From contig CAMFLG010000046.1 in NCBI GenBank assembly GCA_945957495.1, positions 1 through 11,776 on the forward strand: a stretch of DNA of 11,776 nucleotides, read 5' to 3'. This document shows positions 1 through 8,332 of the stretch, one piece after another. The DNA comes from an uncultured Pseudorhodobacter sp. (GTDB taxonomy: Bacteria > Pseudomonadota > Alphaproteobacteria > Rhodobacterales > Rhodobacteraceae). Made by a program: the position numbers and the translations under genes. How positions within the stretch are numbered: position 1 is the first letter of the stretch; each line of letters begins with the position of its first letter. Below the pieces are notes generated by a model. It had not been told where the DNA came from and did not search any database. It was given only the letters and a program-made list of their open reading frames with translations.

Positions 1-601
1 TCTGGTCAACACCGCATCCGAAGAACGGCTGGCCGACATCCTGTATCATTTTGGCGAGGAACGCGCCTCGCGCCGCATCGCCAAGGCGATTGTCGAGGCG
101 AGGGCTCAGGCACCGATCACAACCACCCTGCGGCTGGCCGAAATCGTATCGAAATGCCTGCCGCGCCCGAAACCGGGTCAAAGCCACCCGGCGACCCGCA
201 GCTTTCAGGCGCTGCGCATTGCGGTGAACGAAGAATTCAGCGAATTGGTTCAGGGCCTTGCCGCCGCCGAACGCGCGCTAAAGCCTGGCGGTCTGTTGGC
301 TGTTGTCACCTTTCATTCGCTGGAAGACCGCATCGTCAAGCGGTTCTTTCAGGCTGCGGCGGGGGAAGAGCCCAATTCGAACCGCTATGCCCCGGTCAAA
401 TCCTCGACCACGGCGCGGTTTGATCTGATCACCCGCAAGGCGGTCGGCCCTGACGAGGATGAACTGGCCGAAAACCCGCGCGCGCGCTCGGCCAAGCTGC
501 GGGTGGCCCGCCGCACCGCCGCCCCCGCCAAAGCCATCGACGGCCGCGACCTGGACGCGCCGGATCTGCCGCAATCTCCTGCCCGAAAAGGACGCCGCTA
601 G
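1..601 (+). CDS. rsmH: 16S rRNA (cytosine(1402)-N(4))-methyltransferase RsmH (MraW), 3' part
   Basis: This is the C-terminal 199 codons of RsmH, read in frame from base 2 to the TAG at 599-601. The N-terminal part with the first SAM-binding motifs lies left of the window; family members are usually a little over 300 residues. RsmH N4-methylates C1402 of 16S rRNA in the ribosomal P site and is a cytoplasmic SAM-dependent enzyme. Visible family landmarks are the HFGEERASRRIAKAI stretch near the start, RSFQALRIAVNEE, and VTFHSLEDRIVKRFF, all typical of the conserved C-terminal half. The tail is rich in Ala, Arg and Pro, as in many alphaproteobacterial homologues. It is followed after 3 bp by ftsL, the standard dcw order. 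Identification is firm from the motifs plus context. Confidence 0.97.
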   Translation, partial: LVNTASEERLADILYHFGEERASRRIAKAIVEARAQAPITTTLRLAEIVSKCLPRPKPGQSHPATRSFQALRIAVNEEFSELVQGLAAAERALKPGGLLAVVTFHSLEDRIVKRFFQAAAGEEPNSNRYAPVKSSTTARFDLITRKAVGPDEDELAENPRARSAKLRVARRTAAPAKAIDGRDLDAPDLPQSPARKGRR

Positions 602-604
602 CCC

Positions 605-982
605 ATGCGCCCCGTGCTTTACGTCTTTTCCTTCCTTGCCGTGCTGGCCCTGGGCTTTTGGGCCTACCGTGAGAACTATGCCACGCAGGCCGCGCAGCGC
701 GAGGTCGAGGCGTTGCAGGATGAAATCGCCGGTATCCGCGAAAGCCTGACCATTCAGCGCGCCGAATGGGCCTATCTGAACCGCCCCGACCGGCTGCGCG
801 ATCTGGCGACGATCAACTTTGACCGGCTGGGCCTGTTGCCGATGCAGCCGTCGCAGTTCGGCACGGCCGAGCAGGTGGCCTTCCCGCCGCCGCCGGTCAA
901 CAATGTGGTGCTGGGCCTGACCATCGAACAGCCGCAGTCGATCTCTGGAACCCTTGCTACAGAAGGGGCGCAAACGCCATGA
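605..982 (+). CDS. ftsL: Cell division protein FtsL
   Basis: A 125-residue bitopic inner-membrane protein. A single hydrophobic segment spans about residues 3-21, preceded by almost no cytoplasmic tail. It is followed by a heptad-like, charged stretch (about 28-56) that should form the periplasmic coiled coil. The segment NRPDRLRDLA at residues 59-68 matches the conserved FtsL motif after the coiled coil. In the divisome FtsL pairs with FtsB and activates FtsW/FtsI septal synthesis; that role is family knowledge. The gene starts 3 bp after the rsmH stop, with an AAAAGGA ribosome site at 586-592, slightly far from the ATG at about 12 bp. It overlaps ftsI by 4 bp (ATGA). FtsL sequences diverge quickly, so position between rsmH and ftsI carries much of the identification. 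The Pro-rich C-terminus is consistent with the alphaproteobacterial form. Confidence 0.93.
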   Translation: MRPVLYVFSFLAVLALGFWAYRENYATQAAQREVEALQDEIAGIRESLTIQRAEWAYLNRPDRLRDLATINFDRLGLLPMQPSQFGTAEQVAFPPPPVNNVVLGLTIEQPQSISGTLATEGAQTP

Positions 983-2766
983 CCCGTGTTCCGCTGCGCC
1001 CGCTGGCCCGTATCCTTGACGCCCGCGCAAAGGGCGAAAACCCCGACGCGATCGAACGCGAAAACCTGCGACTGCGTCATGAACAGATCCGCGACAAATC
1101 GCGGGGCAGGGCGCAGGCGCGTCTGGTGTTTCTGGCGCTGTGCTTCTTTTCGGCCTTTTCCACCATCGGCGCCCGCATGGGCACGCTGGCCGCCTCTGAA
1201 CCGGTAGAGCCGCGCACCGCCTCGAACGGGGCCGAGATCGAAGCGTCACGCGCCGATATCCTGGATCGCAACGGCCGCATCCTTGCCACCAACATGCTGA
1301 CCCATGCTTTGTATGTGCAGACCCGTGATCTGGTCGATCCGGCGCGGGTGGCGCATGAGCTGTCGGTGATCTTCCCCGAGCTGAACGAAGCCGACCTTTT
1401 GCGCCGCTTTACCGATGGCCGCAGTTTCCTGTGGGTGCGCAAGGTGCTGTCGCCCGAACAGATGCAGCAAGTGCATGAAATCGGCGATCCGGGGCTTTTT
1501 TTCGGCCCGCGCGAGATGCGGCTTTACCCCAACGGCACCTTGGCCGCGCATGTGCTGGGCGGCACCTCCTTCGGGGCCGAGGGCGTGGACAGCGCCGAAG
1601 TCATAGGTATGGCGGGGATCGAGAAGTTCGAGGATAACCGCCTGCGCGACCCCGCTCAGGCCGGCACGCCGCTGGTGACATCGCTTGACGTGACCGTGCA
1701 GGCCGCGGTCGAGGAAGTGCTGCGCGCCGGAACCATCATGATGAATGCCAAGGGCGGTGCCGCCATCCTGATGGATGTCAAAACCGGCGAGATCGTCAGC
1801 CTTGCCGCCTATCCCACCTTTGATCCCAACGACCGCCCCGCCAACCCGACCAGTGGTGATCCCTCGGACAGCCCGCTGTTCAACCGCGCGGTGCAGGGCA
1901 TTTATGAACTCGGCTCGACCTTCAAGATCTTTGCCGCCTCGCAGGCGATCGACCTTGGCCTTGTCACGCCGGAAACCCTGGTCGACGCCAATGCGCCGAT
2001 GCGCTACGGCAAATTCCTGATCAAGGAGTTCGAAAACCACAACTATGGCCCGTTGCTGTCGGTGGCCGATGTCATCGCCAAATCCTCCAACGTCGGCACG
2101 GCCCATATCGCCATGATGATCGGTGGCGAACGCCAGCAGGCGTTTCTGAAATCACTGGGCCTGTTCGATGCCTCGCCGGTGGAACTGGTCGAGGCGAAAT
2201 GGGCCAAACCGCTGCGTCCCGAACGGTGGCCCGAAATCGTTACCATCACCGCCGCCTATGGCCACGGCGTCTCTGGCAGCCCGCTGAACCTTGCAACCGC
2301 CTATTCCACCATTGCCAATGGCGGCATCAAGGTGACGCCGACGCTGCTGAAACGCACAGAGCCGATGGAAGGCGAACGGGTGATGAAGGAAACCACCGCG
2401 CATCTGGCGGTGGCGATGATGCGTCGCGTTGTCACCGAAGGCACCGCCAGCCTGGGCGATGTGCCCGGCTATGCGGTGGCGGGCAAGACGGGCACGGCGG
2501 AAAAGACCAAGAAGGGCGGCGGCTATATCCGTGACAAGGTGGTCAACACCTTTGCCTGTGTGTTCCCGGCCAATGACCCGAAATATGTGCTGGTGGTGAC
2601 GCTGGACGAACCGGTTGAAACCACTGGTCCGAAACCGCGCCGCACCGCCGGTTGGACGGCCGTTCCCGTGGCCGCCGAAATCATCCGCCGCGCCGCACCG
2701 CTGTTGGGAATGCGGCCGCAGGTTGAAGCCGCCACGCTGGATGGGCTAACAGCCGTCAAGAATTGA
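979..2766 (+). CDS. ftsI: Septal peptidoglycan D,D-transpeptidase FtsI (PBP3)
   Basis: A 595-residue class B penicillin-binding protein that crosslinks septal peptidoglycan on the periplasmic face. A charged cytoplasmic N-terminus of about 48 residues precedes a transmembrane helix at about 49-65. A pedestal/dimerisation domain follows, opening with RADILDRNGRILA. The transpeptidase domain has all three signature motifs: SxxK as S313-T-F-K316 (catalytic Ser313), SxN as S369-S-N371, and KTG as K503-T-G505 followed by TAEK. The ATG at 979 overlaps the ftsL stop (ATGA) and has AGAAGGGG at 961-968, about 10 bp upstream. Length and domain order are typical and nothing is missing. It should work with FtsW, whose gene is not in this window although it usually lies downstream in the same cluster. 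Confidence 0.98.
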   Translation: MTRVPLRPLARILDARAKGENPDAIERENLRLRHEQIRDKSRGRAQARLVFLALCFFSAFSTIGARMGTLAASEPVEPRTASNGAEIEASRADILDRNGRILATNMLTHALYVQTRDLVDPARVAHELSVIFPELNEADLLRRFTDGRSFLWVRKVLSPEQMQQVHEIGDPGLFFGPREMRLYPNGTLAAHVLGGTSFGAEGVDSAEVIGMAGIEKFEDNRLRDPAQAGTPLVTSLDVTVQAAVEEVLRAGTIMMNAKGGAAILMDVKTGEIVSLAAYPTFDPNDRPANPTSGDPSDSPLFNRAVQGIYELGSTFKIFAASQAIDLGLVTPETLVDANAPMRYGKFLIKEFENHNYGPLLSVADVIAKSSNVGTAHIAMMIGGERQQAFLKSLGLFDASPVELVEAKWAKPLRPERWPEIVTITAAYGHGVSGSPLNLATAYSTIANGGIKVTPTLLKRTEPMEGERVMKETTAHLAVAMMRRVVTEGTASLGDVPGYAVAGKTGTAEKTKKGGGYIRDKVVNTFACVFPANDPKYVLVVTLDEPVETTGPKPRRTAGWTAVPVAAEIIRRAAPLLGMRPQVEAATLDGLTAVKN

Positions 2767-2774
2767 AGCTTGCT

Positions 2775-2780
2775 GAAGGA
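2775..2780 (+). promoter_or_regulatory. Ribosome binding site fixing the murE start
   Basis: GAAGGA ends 7 bp before the ATG at 2788. The in-frame TTG at 2770, only 3 bp after the ftsI stop, has no comparable Shine-Dalgarno sequence. The ATG at 2788 is therefore the preferred murE start. Confidence 0.75.
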
Positions 2781-2787
2781 TCGGCAG

Positions 2788-4269
2788 ATGGCGGAACGGC
2801 CAAAAACAGTATCGACGCTTGGCCTGACCGCCCGCAACGGACGTGACCCGCAGCTTGCCGGGCTGACGGTGGACAGCCGCGCGGTAAAGCCGGGCTTTCT
2901 GTTTGCGGCCCTGCCCGGCACGCATGTGCATGGTGCAAGCTATATAGCCACCGCCCTTGCCCAAGGCGCCGCCGCGATTCTGACCGATGCCGCAGGCGTG
3001 CGCCTTGCCGCCGACGCGCTGGCGGGCTCGGAGGCCGCACTGATCGTGGCCGAAGACCCGCGCGAGGCGCTGGCCCGTGCCGCGGCCCTGTGGTTTGGCG
3101 CCCAGCCTGCCACCATGGTTGCCGTCACCGGCACCAATGGCAAAACCTCGGTCGCCACCTTCACCCGGCAAATCTGGACGCAGTTGGGTCATGCCGCCAT
3201 CAATATCGGCACCACGGGTGTTGAGGGGGCCTGGACCGCGCCCTCGGCCCATACCACGCCCGACGCGATCACCCTGCAACGCATGTTGGCCAGCGCCGCC
3301 GCCGAAGGCGTTACCCATGCCGCGATGGAGGCCTCATCGCATGGGCTGGATCAGCGCCGCATGGATGGCGTGCGCCTGAAGGCCGCGGGCTTTACCAACT
3401 TCACCCAAGACCACCTTGATTATCACCACACGTTCGAAGCCTATTTCGCCGCGAAAGCCGCGTTGTTCGACCGGATTCTGCCCGAAGACGGCACGGCCGT
3501 GATCAATATGGACGATCCCAAGGGCAATGACATGGCAATGATCGCCGTGGCGCGCGGGCAAAAGCTGATCTCGGTCGGGCAGGGTGCGGGCTGCGATCTG
3601 CGCATTCTGGGTCAGCGCTTTGACGCAAAGGGTCAGGATCTGCGTTTTGAATGGAAAGGCGTGGCCCATCAGGTGCGTCTCAACCTGATCGGCGGATTTC
3701 AGGGCGAAAACGTGGCCTTGGCGGCGGGTCTTGTGATCGGCGCGGGCGAAGCACCCCGCGATGTCTTTGCCACGCTGCCGCAGTTGACGGGGGTGCGCGG
3801 GCGGATGCAGCTGGCCGGCACGCGGCAGAACGGCGCCTCGGTTTTTGTCGATTACGCCCATACGCCTGATGCCATTGCCACCGCGCTGAAGGCGCTGCGC
3901 CCGCATGTGATGGGGCGCATCATCATCGTCTTTGGCGCAGGCGGCGACCGTGACACCACCAAACGCCCGCTGATGGGGGCCGCCGCACGCGAAAATGCCG
4001 ATGTGCTGTTCGTGACCGATGACAACCCCCGCTCGGAAGACCCGGCCACGATCCGCGCCGCCATCATGGCCGCCTGCCCCGAGGCGAACGAGGTTGGCGA
4101 CCGTGCCGAGGCGATCTTGCGCGGCGTCGATGCGCTGCAACCCGGTGACGCGTTGCTGATCGCGGGCAAGGGGCATGAATCCGGGCAGATCATCAAGGGC
4201 GATGTCTACCCCTTTGACGATGTGGAACAGGCCTCTGTCGCCGTTGCCGCACTGGATGGACTGATATGA
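2788..4269 (+). CDS. murE: UDP-MurNAc-L-Ala-D-Glu:meso-DAP ligase MurE
   Basis: A 493-residue ATP-dependent cytoplasmic Mur ligase that adds the third peptide residue to UDP-MurNAc-L-Ala-D-Glu. An N-terminal UDP-binding domain carries LTVDSRAVKPG. The central ATPase domain has the P-loop G115-T-N-G-K-T120, H155-TTPD for substrate contact, EASSHGLDQ at 181-189, and K223 in YFAAKAALF, the expected carbamylated lysine. The C-terminal domain carries D412-N-P-R415, the motif that marks specificity for meso-diaminopimelate rather than lysine, so the cell wall should be of the Gram-negative meso-DAP type. The start at 2788 is chosen for its ribosome site; a TTG at 2770 would add six residues. The stop overlaps the murF start by 4 bp. 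Length and motifs are entirely normal. Confidence 0.97.
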   Translation: MAERPKTVSTLGLTARNGRDPQLAGLTVDSRAVKPGFLFAALPGTHVHGASYIATALAQGAAAILTDAAGVRLAADALAGSEAALIVAEDPREALARAAALWFGAQPATMVAVTGTNGKTSVATFTRQIWTQLGHAAINIGTTGVEGAWTAPSAHTTPDAITLQRMLASAAAEGVTHAAMEASSHGLDQRRMDGVRLKAAGFTNFTQDHLDYHHTFEAYFAAKAALFDRILPEDGTAVINMDDPKGNDMAMIAVARGQKLISVGQGAGCDLRILGQRFDAKGQDLRFEWKGVAHQVRLNLIGGFQGENVALAAGLVIGAGEAPRDVFATLPQLTGVRGRMQLAGTRQNGASVFVDYAHTPDAIATALKALRPHVMGRIIIVFGAGGDRDTTKRPLMGAAARENADVLFVTDDNPRSEDPATIRAAIMAACPEANEVGDRAEAILRGVDALQPGDALLIAGKGHESGQIIKGDVYPFDDVEQASVAVAALDGLI

Positions 4270-5711
4270 CCGCGCTTTGGACCGCCGCCGACGCCACCGC
4301 CGCAACGCAAGGGCGCAGCACCACCGATTGGCAGGCGGGCGGCGTGTCGATCGACACCCGCACGCTGCAACCCGGCGATCTGTTCGTGGCGCTGAAAGAC
4401 ATCCGCGACGGCCATGATTTTGTGGCGCAGGCGCTGGCCAAGGGTGCTGCGGCGGCGATGGTCAGCCATGTTCCCGAAGGTGTTGCGGCAGATGCGCCGC
4501 TGCTGATCGTCGATGACGTTCTGGCGGCACTGGGGCGGCTTGGCTGCGCGGCGCGCGCCCGCACCCGCGCCCGGGTGATCGGCGTGACGGGGTCGGTCGG
4601 CAAAACCTCGACCAAGGAAATGCTGCGCGTCATGCTGTCGGGTCAGGGCCGCGTTCACGCCGCCGAGGCAAGCTATAACAACCATTGGGGCGTGCCTCTG
4701 ACGCTGGCGCGCATGCCCGTTGATACCGATTTCGCGGTGATCGAGATCGGCATGAACCACCCCGGCGAAATCGCGCCGCTGGCCCGCATGGCCGATCTGG
4801 ACGTGGCCCTGATCACCACCGTCGCCGCCGCCCATCTGGAGGCGTTCGCCTCGCTTGACGGCATCGCCACCGAAAAGGCCGCGATCATGGACGGCTTGCG
4901 CCCCGGTGGCACAGCCGTGCTGCCCGCCGATCTGCCCGTCTCGCCGACCCTTTTGGCCAAGGCCGCCAAGGTGGGCGCCAAGACCCTGACCTTCGGCGCC
5001 GCCGCAACCGCCGACTACCGCCTGACCAGCGTCAAGATCTGTGACAGCGCAACCGTCGCTCAAGCCACCCGCCAAGGCACGCCCACGCTGTTCAAGGTGC
5101 TGTCCCCCGGCCGCCATTTCGTGGCCAACGGGCTGGGCGCCCTTGCCGTGGCCGATGCGCTGGGGTTGGATCCGATGATCGCCGCGTCCGATCTTGGCCG
5201 CTGGCAACCCCCGCCCGGGCGCGGTGCCCGCGAACATATCACGCTTGATATCGTTGAAGAAACCACATTCGACCTGATCGACGATGCCTTCAACGCCAAC
5301 CCCGCCTCGATGGCCGCCGCGCTGGATGTGCTGATCGCCGCCCAGCCCAAGGACGGCACCGGTCGCGTGGGCCGCGGTCGCCGCATCGCGATCTTGGGCG
5401 ATATGCTGGAACTCGGCCCCACCGAGATTGATCTGCACAAGGCCATCGCCCAACACCCCGGCCTTGACGCCATCGACATCATCCACTGCGTCGGTCCCCG
5501 CATGCGCATGCTGTGGTACGACCTGCCGCGCAGCCAGCGCGGGGAATGGGCCGAAACCGCCACCCAGCTGACCGGCAAGGCCCGCAGCCTTGTCGACGCG
5601 GGCGACGTGGTTCTGGTCAAAGGCTCCAAGGGCATAAAAGTCAGTCTGATCGTTGACGCCCTGCGGAAATTGGGCCAATCAGCGCCCGGCGCGCAACAGG
5701 GAGAAGCGTAA
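4266..5711 (+). CDS. murF: UDP-MurNAc-tripeptide:D-Ala-D-Ala ligase MurF
   Basis: A 481-residue Mur ligase that completes the cytoplasmic UDP-MurNAc-pentapeptide by adding D-Ala-D-Ala, using ATP. The N-terminal domain shows VSIDTRTLQPGDLFVAL. The ATPase core has the P-loop G106-VTGSVGKTSTKE118, then N138-N-H-W-G142 and E160-IGMNHPGE168, all MurF hallmarks. K204 in TEKAA is the likely carbamylated lysine. D339-D-A-F-N-A-N-P346 marks the C-terminal domain. The ATG lies inside the murE stop (ATGA) and lacks a strong ribosome site of its own, so translation is probably coupled to murE. The stop shares one base with the mraY start. No damage is seen. The sharply conserved NHWG and AFNANP motifs separate it from MurE and MurC. 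Confidence 0.97.
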   Translation: MTALWTAADATAATQGRSTTDWQAGGVSIDTRTLQPGDLFVALKDIRDGHDFVAQALAKGAAAAMVSHVPEGVAADAPLLIVDDVLAALGRLGCAARARTRARVIGVTGSVGKTSTKEMLRVMLSGQGRVHAAEASYNNHWGVPLTLARMPVDTDFAVIEIGMNHPGEIAPLARMADLDVALITTVAAAHLEAFASLDGIATEKAAIMDGLRPGGTAVLPADLPVSPTLLAKAAKVGAKTLTFGAAATADYRLTSVKICDSATVAQATRQGTPTLFKVLSPGRHFVANGLGALAVADALGLDPMIAASDLGRWQPPPGRGAREHITLDIVEETTFDLIDDAFNANPASMAAALDVLIAAQPKDGTGRVGRGRRIAILGDMLELGPTEIDLHKAIAQHPGLDAIDIIHCVGPRMRMLWYDLPRSQRGEWAETATQLTGKARSLVDAGDVVLVKGSKGIKVSLIVDALRKLGQSAPGAQQGEA

Positions 5712-6793
5712 TGTTCTATTGGCTGACCGAATTCTCCTCTGGGGGCGACTTTTTCAACCTGTTCCGCTATATCACCTTCCGGGCGGGCATGGCCTTTGCG
5801 ACGGCGCTGATCTTTGGCTTTCTGTTCGGCCGCCCGCTGATCGACCTTCTGCGCCGCAAACAGGGCAAGGGGCAGCCGATCCGCGACGATGGTCCGCAAA
5901 GCCACTTTGCCAAGGCCGGAACCCCCACCATGGGCGGCTTGCTGATCCTGTCGGCACTGCTGGTGTCTACCCTGATGTGGGCGCGGCTGGACAACCCCTA
6001 TGTCTGGATCGTGGTGCTGGTCACGGTTGCCTTCGGCCTGATCGGCTTTGCCGACGATTACGCCAAAGTCACCAAGCAGAACACCAAGGGCGTCTCGTCG
6101 CGCATCCGCTTTGGCGCGGGACTGGCCATCGCCGGGCTTGCCGCCTATGCCGCCGCCGCCTTCCATCCGGCGGATCTGACCAACCAACTGGCCGTGCCCC
6201 TGTTCAAGAACACCCTGATCAACCTGTCGATCTTTTTCGTGCCCTTCGGCATGATCGTCATTGTCGGCGCGGCCAATGCGGTGAACCTGACCGACGGTCT
6301 GGACGGGCTTGCCATCATGCCGGTGATGATCGCCGGGGCCACCCTGGGCGTGATTTCCTATGTCGTCGGCAACTTTAACTTCGCCGAATATCTGGGTGTC
6401 CATTTCGTTCCCGGCACCGGTGAACTGCTGGTCTTTACTGCCGCGCTGTTTGGCGGGGGCCTGGGATTCCTGTGGTACAACGCCCCGCCCGCCGCCGTCT
6501 TCATGGGCGATACCGGCAGCCTTGCGCTGGGCGGTGCCCTTGGCGCCATCGCCGTCTGCACCAAGCATGAAATCGTGCTGGCCATCGTCGGCGGCCTGTT
6601 CGTGGTCGAGGCGCTGTCGGTGATCATTCAGGTGCTGTACTTCAAACGCACCGGCAAGCGTGTGTTCCTGATGGCCCCGATCCACCACCATTTCGAAAAG
6701 AAGGGCTGGGCAGAGCCGCAAATCGTCATCCGGTTTTGGATCATCTCGCTGATCCTGGCGATGGTTGGCCTTGCCACGCTGAAGGTGCGCTAA
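5711..6793 (+). CDS. mraY: Phospho-N-acetylmuramoyl-pentapeptide transferase MraY
   Basis: A 360-residue polytopic inner-membrane enzyme that transfers phospho-MurNAc-pentapeptide from UDP to undecaprenyl phosphate, giving lipid I. About ten hydrophobic segments can be seen. Active-site landmarks on the cytoplasmic loops are all present: KAGTPTMGG near the N-terminus, the Asp pair D115-D116 in GFADDYAKV, N192-LTDGLDG199, D267 in FMGDTG, and the histidine cluster H325-H327 in APIHHHFEKKGW. The ATG overlaps the murF stop as TAATG, and AGGGAGAA at 5698-5705 is a good ribosome site, so it is both coupled and independently loaded. It is the last gene of the tightly packed block; a hairpin begins 8 bp after its stop. 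Length and motifs match the family exactly. Confidence 0.98.
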   Translation: MFYWLTEFSSGGDFFNLFRYITFRAGMAFATALIFGFLFGRPLIDLLRRKQGKGQPIRDDGPQSHFAKAGTPTMGGLLILSALLVSTLMWARLDNPYVWIVVLVTVAFGLIGFADDYAKVTKQNTKGVSSRIRFGAGLAIAGLAAYAAAAFHPADLTNQLAVPLFKNTLINLSIFFVPFGMIVIVGAANAVNLTDGLDGLAIMPVMIAGATLGVISYVVGNFNFAEYLGVHFVPGTGELLVFTAALFGGGLGFLWYNAPPAAVFMGDTGSLALGGALGAIAVCTKHEIVLAIVGGLFVVEALSVIIQVLYFKRTGKRVFLMAPIHHHFEKKGWAEPQIVIRFWIISLILAMVGLATLKVR

Positions 6794-6800
6794 GGCCGCG

Positions 6801-6823
6801 CGTCCGGTTGCCTTGACCGGACG
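6801..6823 (+). terminator. Hairpin just after mraY, possible (attenuating) terminator
   Basis: CGTCCGGT (6801-6808) and ACCGGACG (6816-6823) form a perfect 8-bp stem with a 7-base loop, beginning 8 bp after the mraY stop. The sequence after it is GCCCTTCCGG, with no T-run, so it is a weak intrinsic terminator at best. It may instead act in 3'-end stabilisation or partial read-through into the amidase gene. Confidence 0.5.
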
Positions 6824-6840
6824 GCCCTTCCGGCTTCACA

Positions 6841-6900
6841 TTGGCAAAAATACTCCACGGGGGGCGCCGCAATGAAATTGCGGCGTGGGGGTGTGAAACC
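6841..6900. repeat. Structured intergenic element with a perfect 9-bp hairpin, possibly a dispersed repeat
   Basis: The segment starts with TTGGCAAAAATACTCC, then a G-run, then CGCCGCAAT (6865-6873) and ATTGCGGCG (6877-6885). These two arms form a perfect 9-bp stem with a GAA loop, followed by TGGGGGTGTGAAACC. A GCAAAAATACTCC lead-in with G-rich hairpins after a gene end resembles intergenic repeat sequences I recall from Rhodobacterales genomes; that resemblance is from memory and untested. An ATG at 6872 lies in this hairpin and is in frame with the amidase, but translation from it would read through the element (KLRRGGVKPP), so I take it as non-coding. Confidence 0.4.
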
Positions 6901-6916
6901 TCCAGCGTCCTTGATC

Positions 6917-6921
6917 AAAGG
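6917..6921 (+). promoter_or_regulatory. Ribosome binding site fixing the amidase start
   Basis: AAAGG ends 7 bp before the ATG at 6929. The upstream in-frame ATG at 6872 sits within a perfect hairpin and lacks a plausible ribosome site, so 6929 is preferred. Confidence 0.6.
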
Positions 6922-6928
6922 CATTGCC

Positions 6929-8308
6929 ATGCAAGACCTGCACAGCCTGACCGCCACCGAAATGCGTGCAGCCCTGGCGCGGGGCGAAACCACCGCCCGC
7001 GCCCTGACCGAGGCCACGCTTGGCCGGATCAACGCAGAAAACCCCCGCTTTAATGCCATTGTGCAGCGCTGCGATGATCAGGCGCTTGCCGCCGCCGATG
7101 CCGTCGATCAGGCTTTGGCACGGGGGCAGGATCCCGGGCCGTTGGCGGGGGTGCCCGTCACCATCAAGGTCAACGTCGATCAGGCGGGTTTTGCCACCAC
7201 CAACGGCCTGCGCCTGCAAGAAAACCTGATCGCTGCCACGGATAGCCCCGTCGTCGCCAACCTGCGCCGTGCTGGCGCGATCATCATCGGTCGCACCAAC
7301 ACCCCGGCGTTTTCCTTGCGCTGGTTCACCCGCAATCAGATCCACGGTGCGACGATCAACCCGGTGAACCCGGCGCTGACAGCCGGCGGTTCCTCTGGCG
7401 GCGCGGCGGCGGCGGTGGCCGTCGGCATGGGGGCCATTGGCCATGGCACCGATATTGCCGGTTCGATCCGCTATCCGGCCTATGCCTGCGGTGTGCATGG
7501 GTTGCGCCCCTCGCTCGGTCGGGTGCCCGCGTTCAACGCCTCTGGCCCCGATCGGATGATCGGCGCGCAGTTGATGGCGGTGTCCGGCCCCATCGCCCGA
7601 TCCATCCCCGATCTGCGGCTGGCGCTGCACGCGATGGCTGCCCGCGATATCCGCGATCCGTGGTGGGTGCCCGCGCCGCTGATTGGCCCGGATGTGCCGC
7701 GCCGTCTGGCGCTTTGCCTTGAACCCGAAGGCATGGTGGTGGACCCCGCGATCAAATCCGCCCTGCGTGCCGCCGCGGCCAAAGCCGCCGCCGCTGGCTG
7801 GCAGGTGGCAGAGGTGGCCATTCCGCCGCTACGCGAGGCTGTGGCGTTGCAACTGCAACTGTGGCTGGCCGAAATGCGCCGCACCGGTGGCGCCGCGATC
7901 TATGCCGAGGGCGACCCGGATGCGATCTTCGTCTATGAAAATCTGGGTCGCCATGCGCCGGAAACCGATCTGAACGGCTTCATGGACCTGTTTTCCGCCC
8001 GATCCCGTCTTGTGCGGCTGTGGCGGGCGTTCTTTGCCGAATATCCGGTGCTTTTGTGCCCCGTCTCGGGCGAGTTGCCCTTTGCCGACCACCGCGACAC
8101 CGCCTCGCAGGCCGATTTCGATGCGGTGATCGAGGCGCAAACCCCGCAGATCGGCTTGCCGCTGATGGGCCTGCCCGGGCTGACTGTGACAACCGGCGCG
8201 GTGGCGGGCACGCCCGTCGGCGTGCAACTGGTGGCCGATCAGTTCCGCGAGGATCTGTTGCTGGACTTGGGCGATGTGATTGGCGCGACCATCCCTGTGG
8301 TCGGCTAA
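6929..8308 (+). CDS. Amidase signature family hydrolase (Ser-cisSer-Lys amidase)
   Basis: A 459-residue cytoplasmic-type protein (no signal peptide seen) of the amidase signature family, which hydrolyses carboxamides; GatA, FAAH and indoleacetamide hydrolase belong here. The catalytic triad is visible: K80 in VTIKVN, the cis-Ser S155 in GGSSGG, and the nucleophile S179 in GTDIAGSIRYPA. The K80/S155/S179 spacing agrees with GatA and other family members. A177 replaces the more common Gly in the IGGS oxyanion-hole segment, a variant I believe also occurs in other bacterial amidases. GatA itself is unlikely, as no gatB or gatC is adjacent. The substrate cannot be read from the sequence. The gene lies between mraY and murD, co-oriented, where dcw clusters normally have nothing. 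Base and codon use match the upstream mur genes, giving no sign of recent transfer. Confidence 0.92.
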   Translation: MQDLHSLTATEMRAALARGETTARALTEATLGRINAENPRFNAIVQRCDDQALAAADAVDQALARGQDPGPLAGVPVTIKVNVDQAGFATTNGLRLQENLIAATDSPVVANLRRAGAIIIGRTNTPAFSLRWFTRNQIHGATINPVNPALTAGGSSGGAAAAVAVGMGAIGHGTDIAGSIRYPAYACGVHGLRPSLGRVPAFNASGPDRMIGAQLMAVSGPIARSIPDLRLALHAMAARDIRDPWWVPAPLIGPDVPRRLALCLEPEGMVVDPAIKSALRAAAAKAAAAGWQVAEVAIPPLREAVALQLQLWLAEMRRTGGAAIYAEGDPDAIFVYENLGRHAPETDLNGFMDLFSARSRLVRLWRAFFAEYPVLLCPVSGELPFADHRDTASQADFDAVIEAQTPQIGLPLMGLPGLTVTTGAVAGTPVGVQLVADQFREDLLLDLGDVIGATIPVVG

Positions 8309-8315
8309 TCTGACG

Positions 8316-8332
8316 CAAAGGTTAAGCCTTTG
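8316..8332 (+). terminator. Short hairpin after the amidase gene
   Basis: CAAAGG (8316-8321) and CCTTTG (8327-8332) form a 6-bp stem with loop TTAAG, starting 8 bp after the amidase stop. No T-run follows (TAAACAGG). It could be a weak terminator, or the symmetry may be incidental, since it overlaps a CtrA-like box. Confidence 0.3.

Noticed and set aside
278..1249. A 323-codon - strand frame across rsmH, ftsL and ftsI
   Set aside because: It is antisense to three real genes, has low-complexity Arg/Gly-rich content, no ribosome site and no known motif.
2770..2787. TTG start for murE giving six extra residues
   Set aside because: The ATG at 2788 has GAAGGA 7 bp upstream; the TTG has no comparable site.
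4206..6721. Long open frames on the - strand across murF and mraY (490 and 553 codons)
   Set aside because: They lie antisense to firmly identified genes with intact motifs. Their translations are Gly/Arg/Gln/His-rich with no recognisable domains, as expected for shadow frames in high-GC DNA.
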